This document shows, piece after piece, positions 34,876 through 46,646 of a DNA stretch of 64,000 nucleotides. Made by a program: the position numbers and the translations under genes. Numbering within the stretch: position 1 is the first letter of the stretch; each line of letters opens with the position of its first letter. Source of the DNA: Plantago ovata (Eukaryota > Streptophyta > Magnoliopsida > Lamiales > Plantaginaceae); contig CM051458.1 of assembly GCA_028274465.1 (NCBI GenBank), positions 36,370,744-36,434,743 of the forward strand, given 5' to 3'. The notes beneath the pieces were generated by a model. That model had not been told where the DNA came from. It searched no databases and saw only the letters and a list, made by a program, of their open reading frames with translations.

Positions 34876-36422
34876 AACTCCCCAAACCGAACCTTTGCTT
34901 GTCCTCAAGCAACTAAGCTAGACTCTAATGCAAAAAACAATGCAACACATAAAATGGAGTCTCATGCCAAATAAAATGAACTAATCTACTGAATCTATCA
35001 AAAAACATATGAACAAAAACCATATAAATCAAAGCATGAATATAGGTTGAAGAATACCTCGATTGACTTATACACATCCACATAAGCACTTATGTCAAGA
35101 CAAGATAGTCTCTCGTAACATTCTCTACCTGGAACTAGTCAGTGACGACGTAATGAAGCATGCTAAGATACGAATGGTTGTCCCGTGCCTATGAAACTGA
35201 GGACTTACTGCTGTTCACCAAGTTTAAGACTTTCCCTCAAAGAGGTCGAACCAGTACTGGCTCTCATCAAACGAAGGAGGGTTCCCTATAAAAGATAACA
35301 CTCCCCTATTCTACCCATCTCTCAAGCAAAGTCTTAAGCTATTCACCACTTCCTGAATGGCAGGACGAGGGTGGTCTAGAACAGATGACACTCAAAAACA
35401 AAAGACAAAAAATAGAAAATTACAACACGATTACGAACATTACAAGAATTGGAAAATGAGACACAACACTTTGCTAAACTGCTATTTGGCTTTCTTTTTT
35501 GGACCGTTCTTTGATTTTTTGGGGTCTTTTCTTTTTTTTCCCTTTTTTTTCTTTCCAGTTTCTTTTTTTCTTTTTTTCTTTTTCCTGGAATTTTTCTTTC
35601 TTTTTTCGATTTTTTTTTAGCCAGCAGTAGCATAACAAAAAGAGAAACAAAATGACTCACAACGACTTCCCCAAACCTATTTGAAAGAATAGGTTGGAGT
35701 ACAAAATTTACGGAAAAGGAAAAATAAACTCACAACATGGGAATGAAAAACGAAAAACAAGTCTACTGATGGTGTAACCCCCTCCCCAAACCTATTCGAA
35801 AGAATAGGTTAAACAAAGGATCACACAACCTCACACTACCTCCTTCCTAGGCATTTAGCAATCTCTAAGCATGGTGAAGACTTGTTGCCTCTTAGGTTCA
35901 TAATTACTCGGGAAACCAACCATAAGACCCTAACATGCATCATCCTATTATAAAGGCCTTCGTGAACCGCAGTAGAGAAAACACCACTAAGTGATGTCGA
36001 GACTACCAAGCTTAACTAAGTGCAATACATAAATGTGACAAGCCAAGCGAGAAAAACCTCAAACAAATTCATAGAGATGAAGCATACGATTAATGGCATA
36101 GTTGGTTGATCTACCCAATAAACAAGTTCAAAAAATTTGGCAATAAACTCCATAAAAAACAAGCAAGACTATCCTAGGATGAATGTAGTGAATGCAACCT
36201 AAAAAATCTACGAAAGCAGTAAACGTGCAAATGCAAATGCAAACAAAGAACAAGATACTAATCAATACAAAGCCAAACAATACTTAACATCACGGTTCAC
36301 ATCCCATCCCCCTTACGATACTTAAGCTAGCCCCTAGCAAAAGAGAATGAGTAATAAGAAGTGGTACTAGATGTTACCGAACGGTTTGGCCTCGGTTGGC
36401 TGAGAGTGGACATGTGAAAAGA
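34876..36422 (-). other. 3' non-coding region of N1
   Basis: It begins (plus strand) with the polypurine tract complement AACTCCCCAAACC next to the LTR. It holds a purine/pyrimidine tract (about 35500-35620) whose open frames are low-complexity Lys or Phe runs. Two copies of a hairpin ACCTATTYNAAAGAATAGGT followed by a TGGGGAGG-type purine tract lie near 35675 and 35795. The same hairpins occur in N2. No gene. Confidence 0.7.
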
Positions 36423-37748
36423 CTAATCATCGGGATGGTAATCCCCATAAAAGTTCCTCCACATGTCAGACAGGAGCTCATTGGACTACCGTAGGGCCTC
36501 CTGTTGCTGCTGGATGAGCTGTTGCTGCTCTCACCTTTGTTGCCTATCCTCCCGGCTATGCTCCTCGAATGTCTCCCAATCGCGGTTGTGTTGGGCAATG
36601 TGCACGTCGAGGTCCTGTTGCAATGCCGCGTTGTCCTGTTGCAAGGCCGCATTACTGGCATCAATTCTATCGAAACGGCCATCGAGGTAGGTACGGAATT
36701 CAGAGAAGTCAAATCCTCTAGACCCCTGTGGTGCTCGAGGCGGTGCATGCGGTGCTCTATGGACAAATGGGATATCTGGGATAGGGGCTTGGCCATCATC
36801 GGCCTCCATAGCATCCTCATGATCGGAATCGCTCGGCTGGAAGGGTGCTCCCACATCAGCAGCGGCAGCCGTGGGGTTCTTCAACTGATACATAGTCAGC
36901 TGCACCTCAATGGTTGAGGGTGAAAGGGCAGCGACCTCGCAATCCTCCTCTTCAATGTCATCAACCCCATGATATTTGCAGTAGGCAGTGATGAAGCTTG
37001 GGAAGATGAAGGGCTTCCTCTTCTTTTCCCAGTGGCGCTCGTACTCCTCATACATGATGTGCCCGATGTCTATCCGATGTCTGTCTATCAAGCAGTAGAG
37101 GAGCTCGGCGTAGTAGGGCTGAATCCACGAGTCATTCTTCCTAGGGATCAAGTTGAAGATGCAAAATTTCATCATCACCTTAGCTTCAATGCTAAGGTCG
37201 CTCTGACGGATCCGTGTAGGTTCTCCCCCAATTTCTGGATATCTGTACTCCCTATTGCAGATCACGTCTGTGATATGTCTTCCTATCCCCCTAGAGGCCC
37301 TCGAATACAGGTAGGCATGGTCGCTCCCTGTGAATTCCTGCTGCCCAAAATGGATGAATGAAGAAATGTGCTCTGGTGTCCACGGTATTATCAGGCCTCG
37401 AACTAGTACCCCATTCTTCTCCTCGAGATCTGTGTATCCAGTGTAGAACTCTTGGAGGAGGCTCTCGTCGTACCCCTTGAACCTGTTGGAACTGTACCAA
37501 ACCCAATTCCTTCTTGACGCCAATCGTGATAGCGTCCTATACCCCGCCGTATCAACTGCTGACTCTGGAATATCAATCCACCTGTCTGGAATGATCGATC
37601 TTCCCCCATCGGCCAGCTCCGCTTCTAGCCTTTGACGCACCTCTACTGCAGCTAAAGACATTTCGTACATGTGGTGAGAAGGTTGGGAGCTTGATGCTAC
37701 TCCCTTCCCCTTTCTGCTCGAGCCAGCTCTCCTCGATCTTGGTGCCAT
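36423..37748 (-). pseudogene. N1 second gene, putative plant transposon protein (env-position ORF)
   Basis: ATG at 37748. The first 404 codons are open, starting MAPRSRRAGSSRKGKG, a basic Ser-rich head. The central domain (RRNWVWYSSNRFKGYDE, LIIPWTPEHISSFIHFG, AKVMMKFCIFNLIPRKND, LLYCLIDRHRIDIGHIMYEE) resembles the PF20167-type putative plant transposon protein found in Athila-like elements. The C-terminus is Gln-rich with a coiled-coil look. TGA at 36531-36533 and TAG at 36486-36488 interrupt the last part. The frame then reaches a TAG at 36423-36425 after a tail (DMWRNFYGDYHPDD) also found in N2, so both stops are probably recent. Function is unknown; it is often called env-like by position only. 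Confidence 0.7.
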
Positions 37749-37753
37749 GATTC

Positions 37754-38288
37754 CTCAAACAACAATTAGTATCTTGTACGACGCAAAACAGACCTATGCA
37801 TACGTAAATGTACGAGCGAACAAACGAGCAATAACTTTAACAATCTAACTCCTCAAAAACCCAATGTCTAGTCTATCTACTTCATCACGCAACATATCAA
37901 TGTAACTACTCCAATAACATATCACATTATGCTCTTGCTAAACAACAAATGCCATGAATCACAAGGTTCAATCCATACCATAATAACAAAAATCTAACAT
38001 AAATCCTCAACTTCATTAATCATGCATTCTACCATTACATCCATCATTATCATATCAATAAACACATGTTTAAGCATGGAATGAAAGTAAGAGATACATT
38101 TTCTAACAAGATATATTATTTAATAGCAAAAATTTCAAATCAACAAACCAAGTCTAATTGTACATGCAATTGATAATGAATAACGATTCTAATAACATAA
38201 ATCATCAACCCATACATCATACAAGCTTAATTGAAGCATAAATAAAAAAACCCCCAAATTTGAAAAATTAGGGTTCATATGAGATTAC
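37754..38288 (-). other. Predicted 5' UTR intron of the N1 second gene
   Basis: On the minus strand, GATTTGAG|GTAATC (donor at 38288) and TTGTTTGAG|GAATC (acceptor AG at 37754-37755) bracket 535 AT-rich bases. The ATG follows five bases after the acceptor. Upstream (about 38510-38289) is a pyrimidine-rich stretch that looks like a plant 5' UTR. Confidence 0.45.
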
Positions 38289-38520
38289 CTCAAATCCGGA
38301 GATTGAATGAACTAGGAAAAAATTTGTTCGGATGAAAAGAAAGAGCACGTAACGGGCTTCGATTGAAGCTAGAGAACACACAAATTGATGGAAAGATGAA
38401 GAAGTTATGAAGGTTTGAAGGTTTTGTGAAAATGGAGGAATTTTTGGAGTTTAAGGGAAGAAGATGAAGTGAAATGAGGAAAAATGGGGGAGAACCCCGT
38501 TTTTTTTCAATCTGCAGAAC

Positions 38521-38624
38521 GTGGGGCGAATCGCCCCGTGCGGGGCGAATCGTCCCGCGCGTCAGGAGCACGCGCGCGCGCTCTGGATCGTAGGGCGATT
38601 CGCCCCCCACCTCCTGAGGTGGGG
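38521..38624. promoter_or_regulatory. Internal GC-rich hairpin module of N1
   Basis: Contains GTGGGGCGAATCGCCCCGTG, CGGGGCGAATCGTCCCG and GGGCGATTCGCCC, the same GGCGAATCGCC hairpin type seen upstream of the TATA box in this family's LTRs. It lies upstream of the second gene's 5' UTR-like stretch. No clear TATA box accompanies it. Confidence 0.5.
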
Positions 38625-38875
38625 AGACGATCGTTTTGAGATAAAATGCGGTTTTTAGTCTCCGAAAACCATTTTTCTCAAAAAATCATTCGAAAAATCT
38701 CACTCAAACATAACATGAGCACATACGACACAGAGATGAACAAATTCACATATGAAAAGCAAATTGTTCAAGAATGAATGCATGCAATAAAGCGGTAAAG
38801 AAAGCGATAAAAACCCCGGGTTGCCTCCCGGATAGCGCCATTGTTTAAAGTCTTTGACTCGACTCCTATCTTCGC

Positions 38876-40959
38876 CTAGCTTTTCTTCTTGAGGGTACTA
38901 GACTTCCCCTTCACGGATCTCCTTCTCATGCCTCGAACCTGTGAATAAGAATGAACATAGACATTAAGACCACTGTAGTCAATAGTGTTAGAAGTATCAG
39001 GTGGATCAGATATGGCTTGCAACACATGTTGCTTGCCATTCACTTCAATAGTGCAAGTTCTTTGGTAGATGTCCATCACGGAGTGTAGCTTAGTCAAGAA
39101 CGTTCGCCCAAAGAGAATGACATCCCCTGTCCCAGGTGTAGACGCCGGCATAACTACAAAATCGTTGTATACAGAAGCTTCACCAATCTTGACTAATACA
39201 TTCTTCACAACGCCTTCGGGTTTCACAAAGGATCCATCCGCGAGTTGCACAATAGCCTTATGCACAAATAGTTTTCCAAGGTTACTCTTCTCGAAAACAT
39301 TCAAAGGGAGCACATTAGAGTAGGATCCCGTGTCTAGTGTGGCACGGACATCTTCAAGTTCCCCAATCCCGATCTTAACATCGAAACTTTGAGGGAGTGG
39401 CTCGGGATCCTCTTGCTCCTCTTCATTCTCGTCAGTACTAAGGTCCTTCTCTTCTTCCTCGGCCTGTGGGGGCATTTCCCCCTCGCAACCCTCGCACTTA
39501 GAAACCTTCTTGATGGTGATTTCAACAGGTAGATCACCCACCAAGGTAATGGACATCGACTTCTCAGTGTTGCTAGGCAGCTTGCCTTGCTCCCTACCTG
39601 CTCCTCGGTCGATCAACTCTTGCATCTTTTGATGGGCAAGCCTAGTGCTCTCTTCCAACCTATCAAGCCTTGTCCTAGTCTTCTCGGAATCTTCTTCGTA
39701 ACGTTTGAGAAAACTTTGGGTGTGATCAACCATCTTTTGCAAGTTTTCCATCAGTTGAGCCGACTTCGACTTCGGTGGATCTTTCGGAGCGGGGTTTTCG
39801 CAGTGGTCATTACCATAGTTAAGCCTACTACGGTCTTGGTTAGGGCCATAAGTTTGGCTAGCCGGTGCATATCCTTGATTGTTTCGGAATCCTCTTCTCC
39901 AGAATCCACCTCGAGGATTCCTATCGTCTTGTCCGTAGCTAGCTTCTTGAGTACCAAACTCCGTAGCAAAGGCTTCCTCTTCGCCTCCTCGAGCCCAGTT
40001 GCCATCATCATACGCAAGCTCCGATCTACACATATGAGCCCCATGCCCATAGTTCTTGCATATTCGGCATACTTCGTTCGAAACAGTTGTTCCAGTGGCG
40101 CTCTTGAGGACTTGCTTCAATTCGTTGGTAAAGCACTCAAATTGATCCCCATTCCCCCTATACATAGGGGCTTCTTGAGTCGGTGGAGCTTCAGGTCCAC
40201 GTCCCCTAACCATTGCTCTTGGGTCCTTGAACTGCGTACCCTTGGCAAGCCTTTCGAAAACTGCCCAGACGGCTTCTGCGGTTTCCTCCCAAATATTGCC
40301 TCGGCATTGGAAATCCACCACTTGTTGGTTCTCGAAGGTTAGTCCATTGTAGAAGTGTTGGACTAGGTCAGAAAGCTCAAAACCATGGTGAGGGCACTTG
40401 TTCGTGAGATCTTGGAATCTCTCAAACGTGGTGTAGATGGTCTCATCATAGTCATGCTTGAATCCCGTGATTTGCGCCTTTAGCGCGGTAGTCAAGGTGT
40501 GAGGCAAGTATTTCTCCATGAAAGCTGAAAAAACCTTCTCCCAAGTGTCCAGCGAGCCTGCTGGTAGAGAACTCAACCATGACTTGGCTCTGTCGCCAAG
40601 TCCCATAGCAAAAACCTTCATCCTCAACTCATCCGTTGTTATTTCAGCTCCGGGTCGTGGGAGTTGGTTGACGAAATCATCGATATCGTGCAAGTACCCC
40701 ATCACATCTTCCCTTGATAAGCCATAGAACCTCGGAAGTTGTTGGAATGCGTGGTTCTTGATTTCCAGATCTCGAGTGGTCTAGCTTCTGCCATTCCGTC
40801 GATTTCCTTGAAAAGACTGTGTAGAGATTCAGAGAAATCGGTATCCTCTAATTCCTCTAGTGCACGCCTTTGAAGTAGTCGCCTTATTTGGTGGTAGACT
40901 CTATCGATCTCAGCAATTGAATCAGCAAGCGGTGTTCCTTTAGATCGTGTATGTGGCAT
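38876..40959 (-). pseudogene. N1 gag-protease polyprotein with one frameshift
   Basis: Starts MPHTRSKGTPLADS at 40959. A frameshift near 40770 separates the first ~60 codons from the 609-codon remainder, which is open to 38876. Visible order: Retrotrans_gag domain (KSWLSSLPAGSLDTWEKVFS, FMEKYLP), CCHC zinc knuckle (residues ~213-226 of the longer frame), a Gly/Arg/Asn-rich segment, a coiled-coil stretch (MENLQKMVDHTQSFLKRYEE), an acidic linker and a retropepsin (ATLDTGSYSNVLPLNVF, D-T-G at ~458-460, later DVILFGRTFL). It ends in a basic tail without reverse transcriptase. Particle formation and processing would be its role; a single frameshift blocks the full product. Confidence 0.88.
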
Positions 40960-41083
40960 ACACTATCTGTAACAGACTAGGAAAGCAGTATCAGAGAGAG
41001 ATTAAAAAGGAAAACTAAAACTACTAGAATTAGGAATTGAATGCTGAAAATATAAACAAATTAAACAGAAAAAAGGAGTATAG

Positions 41084-41101
41084 TCCCCGGCAACGGCGCC
41101 A
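41084..41101 (-). promoter_or_regulatory. Primer binding site of N1
   Basis: The minus strand reads TGGCGCCGTTGCCGGGGA three bases after the 5' LTR. This is the primer site type of Athila-like elements, complementary as I recall to the 3' end of tRNA-Asp. Confidence 0.85.
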
Positions 41102-41104
41102 ATT

Positions 41105-42415
41105 TGATGAACCGAGAGTTGTCGGGTCCCGATTCAAGCAAATAAATTTGTTATTTAGCCAAAGACAATTCACAACTACAACGAAAACCGTAGTGTAGCA
41201 GTAGAATGACCTCGAGTGTCGTTCTCTAAGGACTATAACTAGCTTTATCTATTTAACTAAAGAATATAAAAACAGCAGACGGTATAGCAAAGGTTTTTCT
41301 AACAGGTAATGGAGATTGGTGATAGTATGATCCTTCAAAGCATAACGGGTTAATAATCATGCGTAAATTCCTCGATTTTGCATGGAGATCTTTGATCAAT
41401 CAATTGTCCTGTTGTAATTATCACACACTACGAAGATATAGATACTGACAAGTCAAACACTATTGTCCAATTGTGTTCCGTAATTATTCAACACTACGAA
41501 GATATAGATATGCATAGGTCGACGAGGGTCCAATTGTGCATAATAATTAATCAACATATGAAGATATAGGTTGCGCCTGGTCAACGAAATAAAGCAATAA
41601 CTCGGAGTATAATGCGCGATATAGCCATTAGCATGATTATCTACCCTTCGCTAAGAATTCACATACTACCACCAACGATAAGTTTAGCTACTCATAGTTT
41701 TCATGCAATCAACAGAAATAATAGAAGAAAACATGTTGAAAGATATATAAAAATAAGTAGAATAAACCGTAAGATACAATGTTACCGAAGGTTGTCAGTC
41801 TCCGAATAATCGCGATCTTACAAGCTCCAAACTGCTATGAAAAAGTGTCTCCTAAGCTACGAAGCCCAGAACAGGCTCTGGGAAGTTCCTACCTAAAACT
41901 ACAGAGAAAGGTGAGAGAATAGGTCTGGAAAAGTATGAATTTCGGAGAAAAACTGAGCAACTATATATAGGCCTCGAATTTGTGTGGGGCGAAGGGCCCC
42001 ACACACCGGGCGATTCGCCCGGTGTGGTACGATTCGCCCCACGTCACGGGCGATTCGCCCGGGAGTAAAATTTGCGGAATTCCGCGTTTCGACGCGTTTT
42101 TGGATTTATTCCCCTTTTCGGACTCGGTTTCTGACTTCTAGTGGCCTTCTAACCTCCAGATTCGACCCCTAGACTCCAAATCCTATCCGGAAACCTTCCG
42201 ATACTCCAAATAGGCTTCTGGAACACCAATTCCTTGTCAACTTCAATATAATTGCCCGGAAATCCTCGTTTTTCAACCAAACCTGTAAAATAAAAACTAA
42301 AGGGAAACGTGACACTATTCTAATAAAATGCACTAAAATATAGCTAATTTAACATAGAGGATAGCTAAAATAGGTGAAAAAGACTTGAATGAAAGTGTAA
42401 AATACACATTCATCA
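41105..42415 (-). repeat. 5' LTR of N1
   Basis: 1311 bp, highly similar to 33581-34875. The hairpin array at about 41979-42063 lies next to the TATATATAG complement (near 41960). It ends in CATTCATCA before the CCAAT duplication. Confidence 0.92.
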
Positions 42416-42420
42416 CCAAT

Positions 42421-42748
42421 CAATTTTAATCCGTTGATCTTGCTTATCCAATTTCAATCTGGTGCGTACATGTGTCATTAGTTAATTAAAAGATTTAGGG
42501 TTTGAATCCTGTTGGCGTGATTTTTCTCCATTATTTTTATTATTATTTTTATTGAAGGTGTTCGGTTCGAATCTTGTTGGCGTGATTTTTCTCTATTATT
42601 TGTATCATTATTTTAGTTGAAGGTATTGGGTTCGAATCTTATTGACGTATTTTTTTTCTTTTTTATTTATTCTCTTCTTAAATGTTTATTTTTTAACATA
42701 AAGTTGTATGACGTATTATACTTAATTTTAAAAATAACCATGATGTGT
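42421..42748. repeat. Segmental duplication, unit A' right part
   Basis: Continues 33580 after removal of N1 and matches 22490-22814, including the GGTTCGAATC repeats. It ends at the LTR start (42749); two bases of the ATGTT target site are lost. Confidence 0.88.
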
Positions 42749-43193
42749 TGATAGTGTATATGTCCTAGAGACAGTCCTTATTAAGGGCATGCAGCCCTTA
42801 TAAAGGGCATATATGTACTATTACACAGGTCAACGTAGTATAATATATGTTTGTTGTTTGACTATTGAGTATCGCTTTCATATTTATATTATACCAGGCA
42901 TGCAGCATGTCATATCTCTATTTCTGTCTGTATTGATATTAAACATGTCCCTTCGGATAGATGACCGATCACACAGATAGTGGGAGCTATGTGAGTTATC
43001 ATCTATCCCGAACTCTCCCTAGTCGAGGTTCATCTCGGATGTAGGGGTCTGAATGAACCAGCTGAGACTAGTATGCGTGGAGGTTATACTTGTTGGAGCA
43101 AGTGTGAGCCGATCCCACGACCACGGAACGGATTGTTGGACAGTAAAGAAATGTTTCCATAATTGCGCATAGTTGTTCGAAGGATGATTACCG

Positions 43194-45292
43194 TGATAGT
43201 GTATGTGTCCTAGAGACTGTCCTTATTAAGGGCATGCAGCCCTTATAGACGGCATATATGTACTCTTACACAGGTCAACGTAATATAATATATGTTTGTT
43301 GATTGACTATTGGGTATCGCTTTCATATATATATTACACCAGGCATGCAGCATGTCATATCTCTATTTCTGTCTGTATTGATATTAAACATGTCCCCTCG
43401 GATAGATGACCGATCACACAGATAGTGGGAGCTATGTGAGTTATCATCTATCCCAATCTCTCCCTAGTCGAGGTTCATCTCAGATGTAGAGGTCTGAATG
43501 AACCAGATTAGACTAGTATGCGTGGAGGTTATACTTGTTGGAGCAAGTGTGAGCCGATCCCACGGCCACGGAACGGATTGTTGGACAATCAAGAAACGTT
43601 CCCATAACTGCGCATAGTTATTCGATGGGCGATTACCGAACAATGGAAGTACCCACCGGACACTCCCATCGATGTATACTCTACATCGAAGTGTCTATGG
43701 GAACCGGTAAGTTGTCGAAGTGATGCCAGTCGTCCTTTGGACTTACATGACATTATCATTACATTTGTTGCCCCATATTCTTGGTGGACCCGTCGATGTC
43801 AGCTCTGAATAAGCAGTTGACCTAAGACACGATCCAGGATTATGGCTACATACAAATGGGGATGATAAGTGCTTCTGTGAAGGATTCATCTCTCATGTGT
43901 AGCACAGGAGAGCACTGCTCATAGTCGTTCATAGTTGTGATTGGTAAAACCGCTGGCCAGCGTATCAATATTATTATGATGGTCATAATAGATATTGGAT
44001 TCACCATGCAACTCACTGAAGACGCCCATGGATGTATTATTGGGATAGACACTTCATCGATCCTAGATACACTCGAGTCAGTCACATGAAGGGACGTTAC
44101 CATCGCCGCGTTGAGCGCAACAGACTTCGCAACGAAAGGGTTTGCTTTGAGAAACCTCTCAAACGTCCTCATGTATTAATATTGCAAATGGAACCGTCTA
44201 GGAATTCCATTTTGCCTTGTCTAGGACTTGCTTAATACAATGAGGCCCTATGGGTCATACTATGTGCTGATTCAGCTTATCCGAATATCCTTGAAGATGG
44301 AATCGCAATTAATTTGGAATTAATTGTGATTGATGGATTATAATTAATTTGGAATTAATTATAATATTTAGTGGCTCAATTAATGATTCGGAACTATTAA
44401 TTGAATTGGCTAATTAATTGTATTTTATGTAAATACAATTAAAGATTATATTTTAATAGAGGTTTGATTTGAAAGGATATGTTAATTTAGAATTAACATA
44501 TGCACATGGGCAAAATCTACTTGGAGTTTGAATTGCCTTAGAACTATAAGTGGGTCCCAAAATCGGGACCCACCTATCACCCTTAGGACAGGCGCGCGCG
44601 CGCGAGATGGAGTAGGGGAAGGAGTTCGACTCCTTCCTCTATTAGAAGTCTAAGGGATAAGTTAGATTTTCCTGATTGAGTTTTAATTTGATTGGGAATG
44701 AATCTAGACTTGAAATTGGTTTCCTAGTGCGATAAGAATTAGATTCTTATTCCTTTATGAAGTCTAATTGCTTATGCTTTAGGCTTCTATTGACTACTAT
44801 ATGTAGTAGACTATTAGAGAGCTTTTGACATAGATTTTTACAGAGCTGAAGAATCAAATTCTTAGAGAATTATTCTATCTTTCTTAGAGAAAACAAAAGC
44901 TCTCCCCCACCTCACCTAAGCCACGCGCGCGCCACCTACCGGAGGAATCGCCGCCCCATCTTCTTGGCCACACAAAGAATATCCTAGCATTATTTCTAAT
45001 AGGTTGTTCATCCGTGGATACCAAGGTTGAGGATCTAGGAGCTGGAAACTAACTTTTATTGTCTTGCAGATAATCAAAGTATTGCAGATATCTTCGACTT
45101 CGACGAAGGAGAAGATACACCGGATTATTACGAAGACTTGGAAGTTGTGCTTGCTTTGGAAGTAAGGTTAGTCTTCTAATTGACGTGTTTAAATATATAC
45201 GGCATATACATAATCAATTAACCTGCATGTTAAGAAAATTTTTGAAATTCCGCTGCGTACCCTAGGGGTAACTCTGACCGTATTTTCTTACA
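43194..45292 (+). repeat. Solo LTR nested inside an LTR of the same family
   Basis: 2099 bp, from TGATAGTGTATGTGTCC to TTTCTTACA, with perfect TACCG duplications (43189-43193 and 45293-45297). It contains the 67-codon frame (44032-44235), the hairpin GTGGGTCCC...GGGACCCAC, a CG run and the exon-like acidic stretch near 45070-45165. Confidence 0.95.
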
Positions 45293-46646
45293 TACCGAAC
45301 AATGGAAGTACCCACCGGACACTCCCATCGATGTATACTCTACACCGAAGTGTCTATGGGAACCTCTAAGTTGTCGAAGTGATGCCAGTCGTCCTTTGGA
45401 CTTACAGGACTTTATCATCACATTTGTTGCCCATATCCTTGGTGGACCCGTCGATGTCAGCTCTGAATAAGTAGTTGACCCAAGACACGATCCAGGATTA
45501 TGGATACATAAAAATGGGGGTGATAAGTGTTTCGGTGAAGGATTCATCTCTCATGTGTAGCACAAGAGAGCACTGCTCATAGTCGTTCATAGTTGTGATT
45601 GGTAAAACCGCTGGCCAGCGTATCAATATTATTGTGATGGTCATAATAGATATTGGATTCACCATGCAACTCACTGAAGACGCCCGTGGATGTATTATTG
45701 GGATACACACTTCATCGATCCTAGATGCATTCGAGTCAGTCAGATGAAGGGACGTTACCATCGCCGCGTTGAGCGCAACAGACTTCGCAACGAAAGGGTT
45801 TGCTTTGAGAAACCTCTCAAACGTCCTCATGTATTAATATTGAAAATGGAACCGTCTAGGAATTCCATTTTGCCTAGTCTAGGACTTGCTTAATACAATG
45901 AGGCCGTATGGATCACACTATGTGGTGATTCAGCTTATCCGAATATCCTTGAAGATGGAATCACAATTAATTTGGAATTAATTGTAATTGATGGATTATA
46001 ATTGATTTGGAATTAATTATAATATTTGTGCCTCAATCAATGATTTGGAACTATTAATTGAATTGGCTAATTAATTGTATTTTATGTAAATACAATTAAA
46101 GATTATATTTTAGAAATATAATAGAGGTTTGATTTGAAAGAATATGTTAATTTAGAATTAACATATGCACAAGGGCAAAATCTACTTGGAGTTTGAATTG
46201 TCTTAGAACTATAAGTGGGTCCCAAAATCAGGGACCCACCTATCTCCCTTGGGAAGCGCGCGCGAGATGGAGTAGGGGAAGAAGTTCGACTCCTTCCTCT
46301 ATTAGAAGTCCAAGGGATAAGTTAGATTTTCCTGATTGAGTTCTAACTTGATTGAGAATGAATCTAGACTTGAAATTGGTTTCCTAGTGCGATAAGAATT
46401 AGATTCTTATTCCTTTATGAAGTGTAATTGCTTATGCTTTAGGCTTCTATTGACTACTATATAAGTAAGTCATTAGAGAGCTTTTTCAATATCAAATTCT
46501 TAGAGAATTATTCTATCTTTCTTAGAGAAAACAAAAGGCTCTCCCCTACCTCCACATAGCCAGGCGCGCGCCACCCCTTGCCGGAGGAAAACCGCCGCCC
46601 CATCTTCTTGGTCACACAAAGAATATCCTAGCATTCTTTCGATAGG

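Larger units (their letters stand above)
33581..42415 (-). mobile_element. N1: Athila-like Ty3/gypsy element with gag-protease and a second gene, no pol
   Basis: 8.84 kb with CCAAT duplications (33576-33580 and 42416-42420). LTRs are 33581-34875 (3') and 41105-42415 (5'), and the primer site is beside the right LTR. Minus-strand order: gag-protease (40959-38876), a 1.1 kb non-coding interval, a second gene (37748-36423), then a 1.5 kb 3' region. No reverse transcriptase, RNase H or integrase sequence was seen, so the element depended on other copies for movement. It is inserted in the duplicated flank, so it arrived after or with the duplication. Confidence 0.92.

Noticed and set aside
35357..35660. 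Phe- or Lys-rich frames on both strands
   Set aside because: Homopurine/homopyrimidine tract of the Athila-like 3' region.
36374..36917. Overlapping plus- and minus-strand frames over the N1 second gene
   Set aside because: Shadow frames of a Gln/Asp-rich coding region on the minus strand.
38290..38610. 106-codon frame upstream of the N1 second gene
   Set aside because: It covers the hairpin module and UTR-like sequence; better explained as 5' untranslated DNA.
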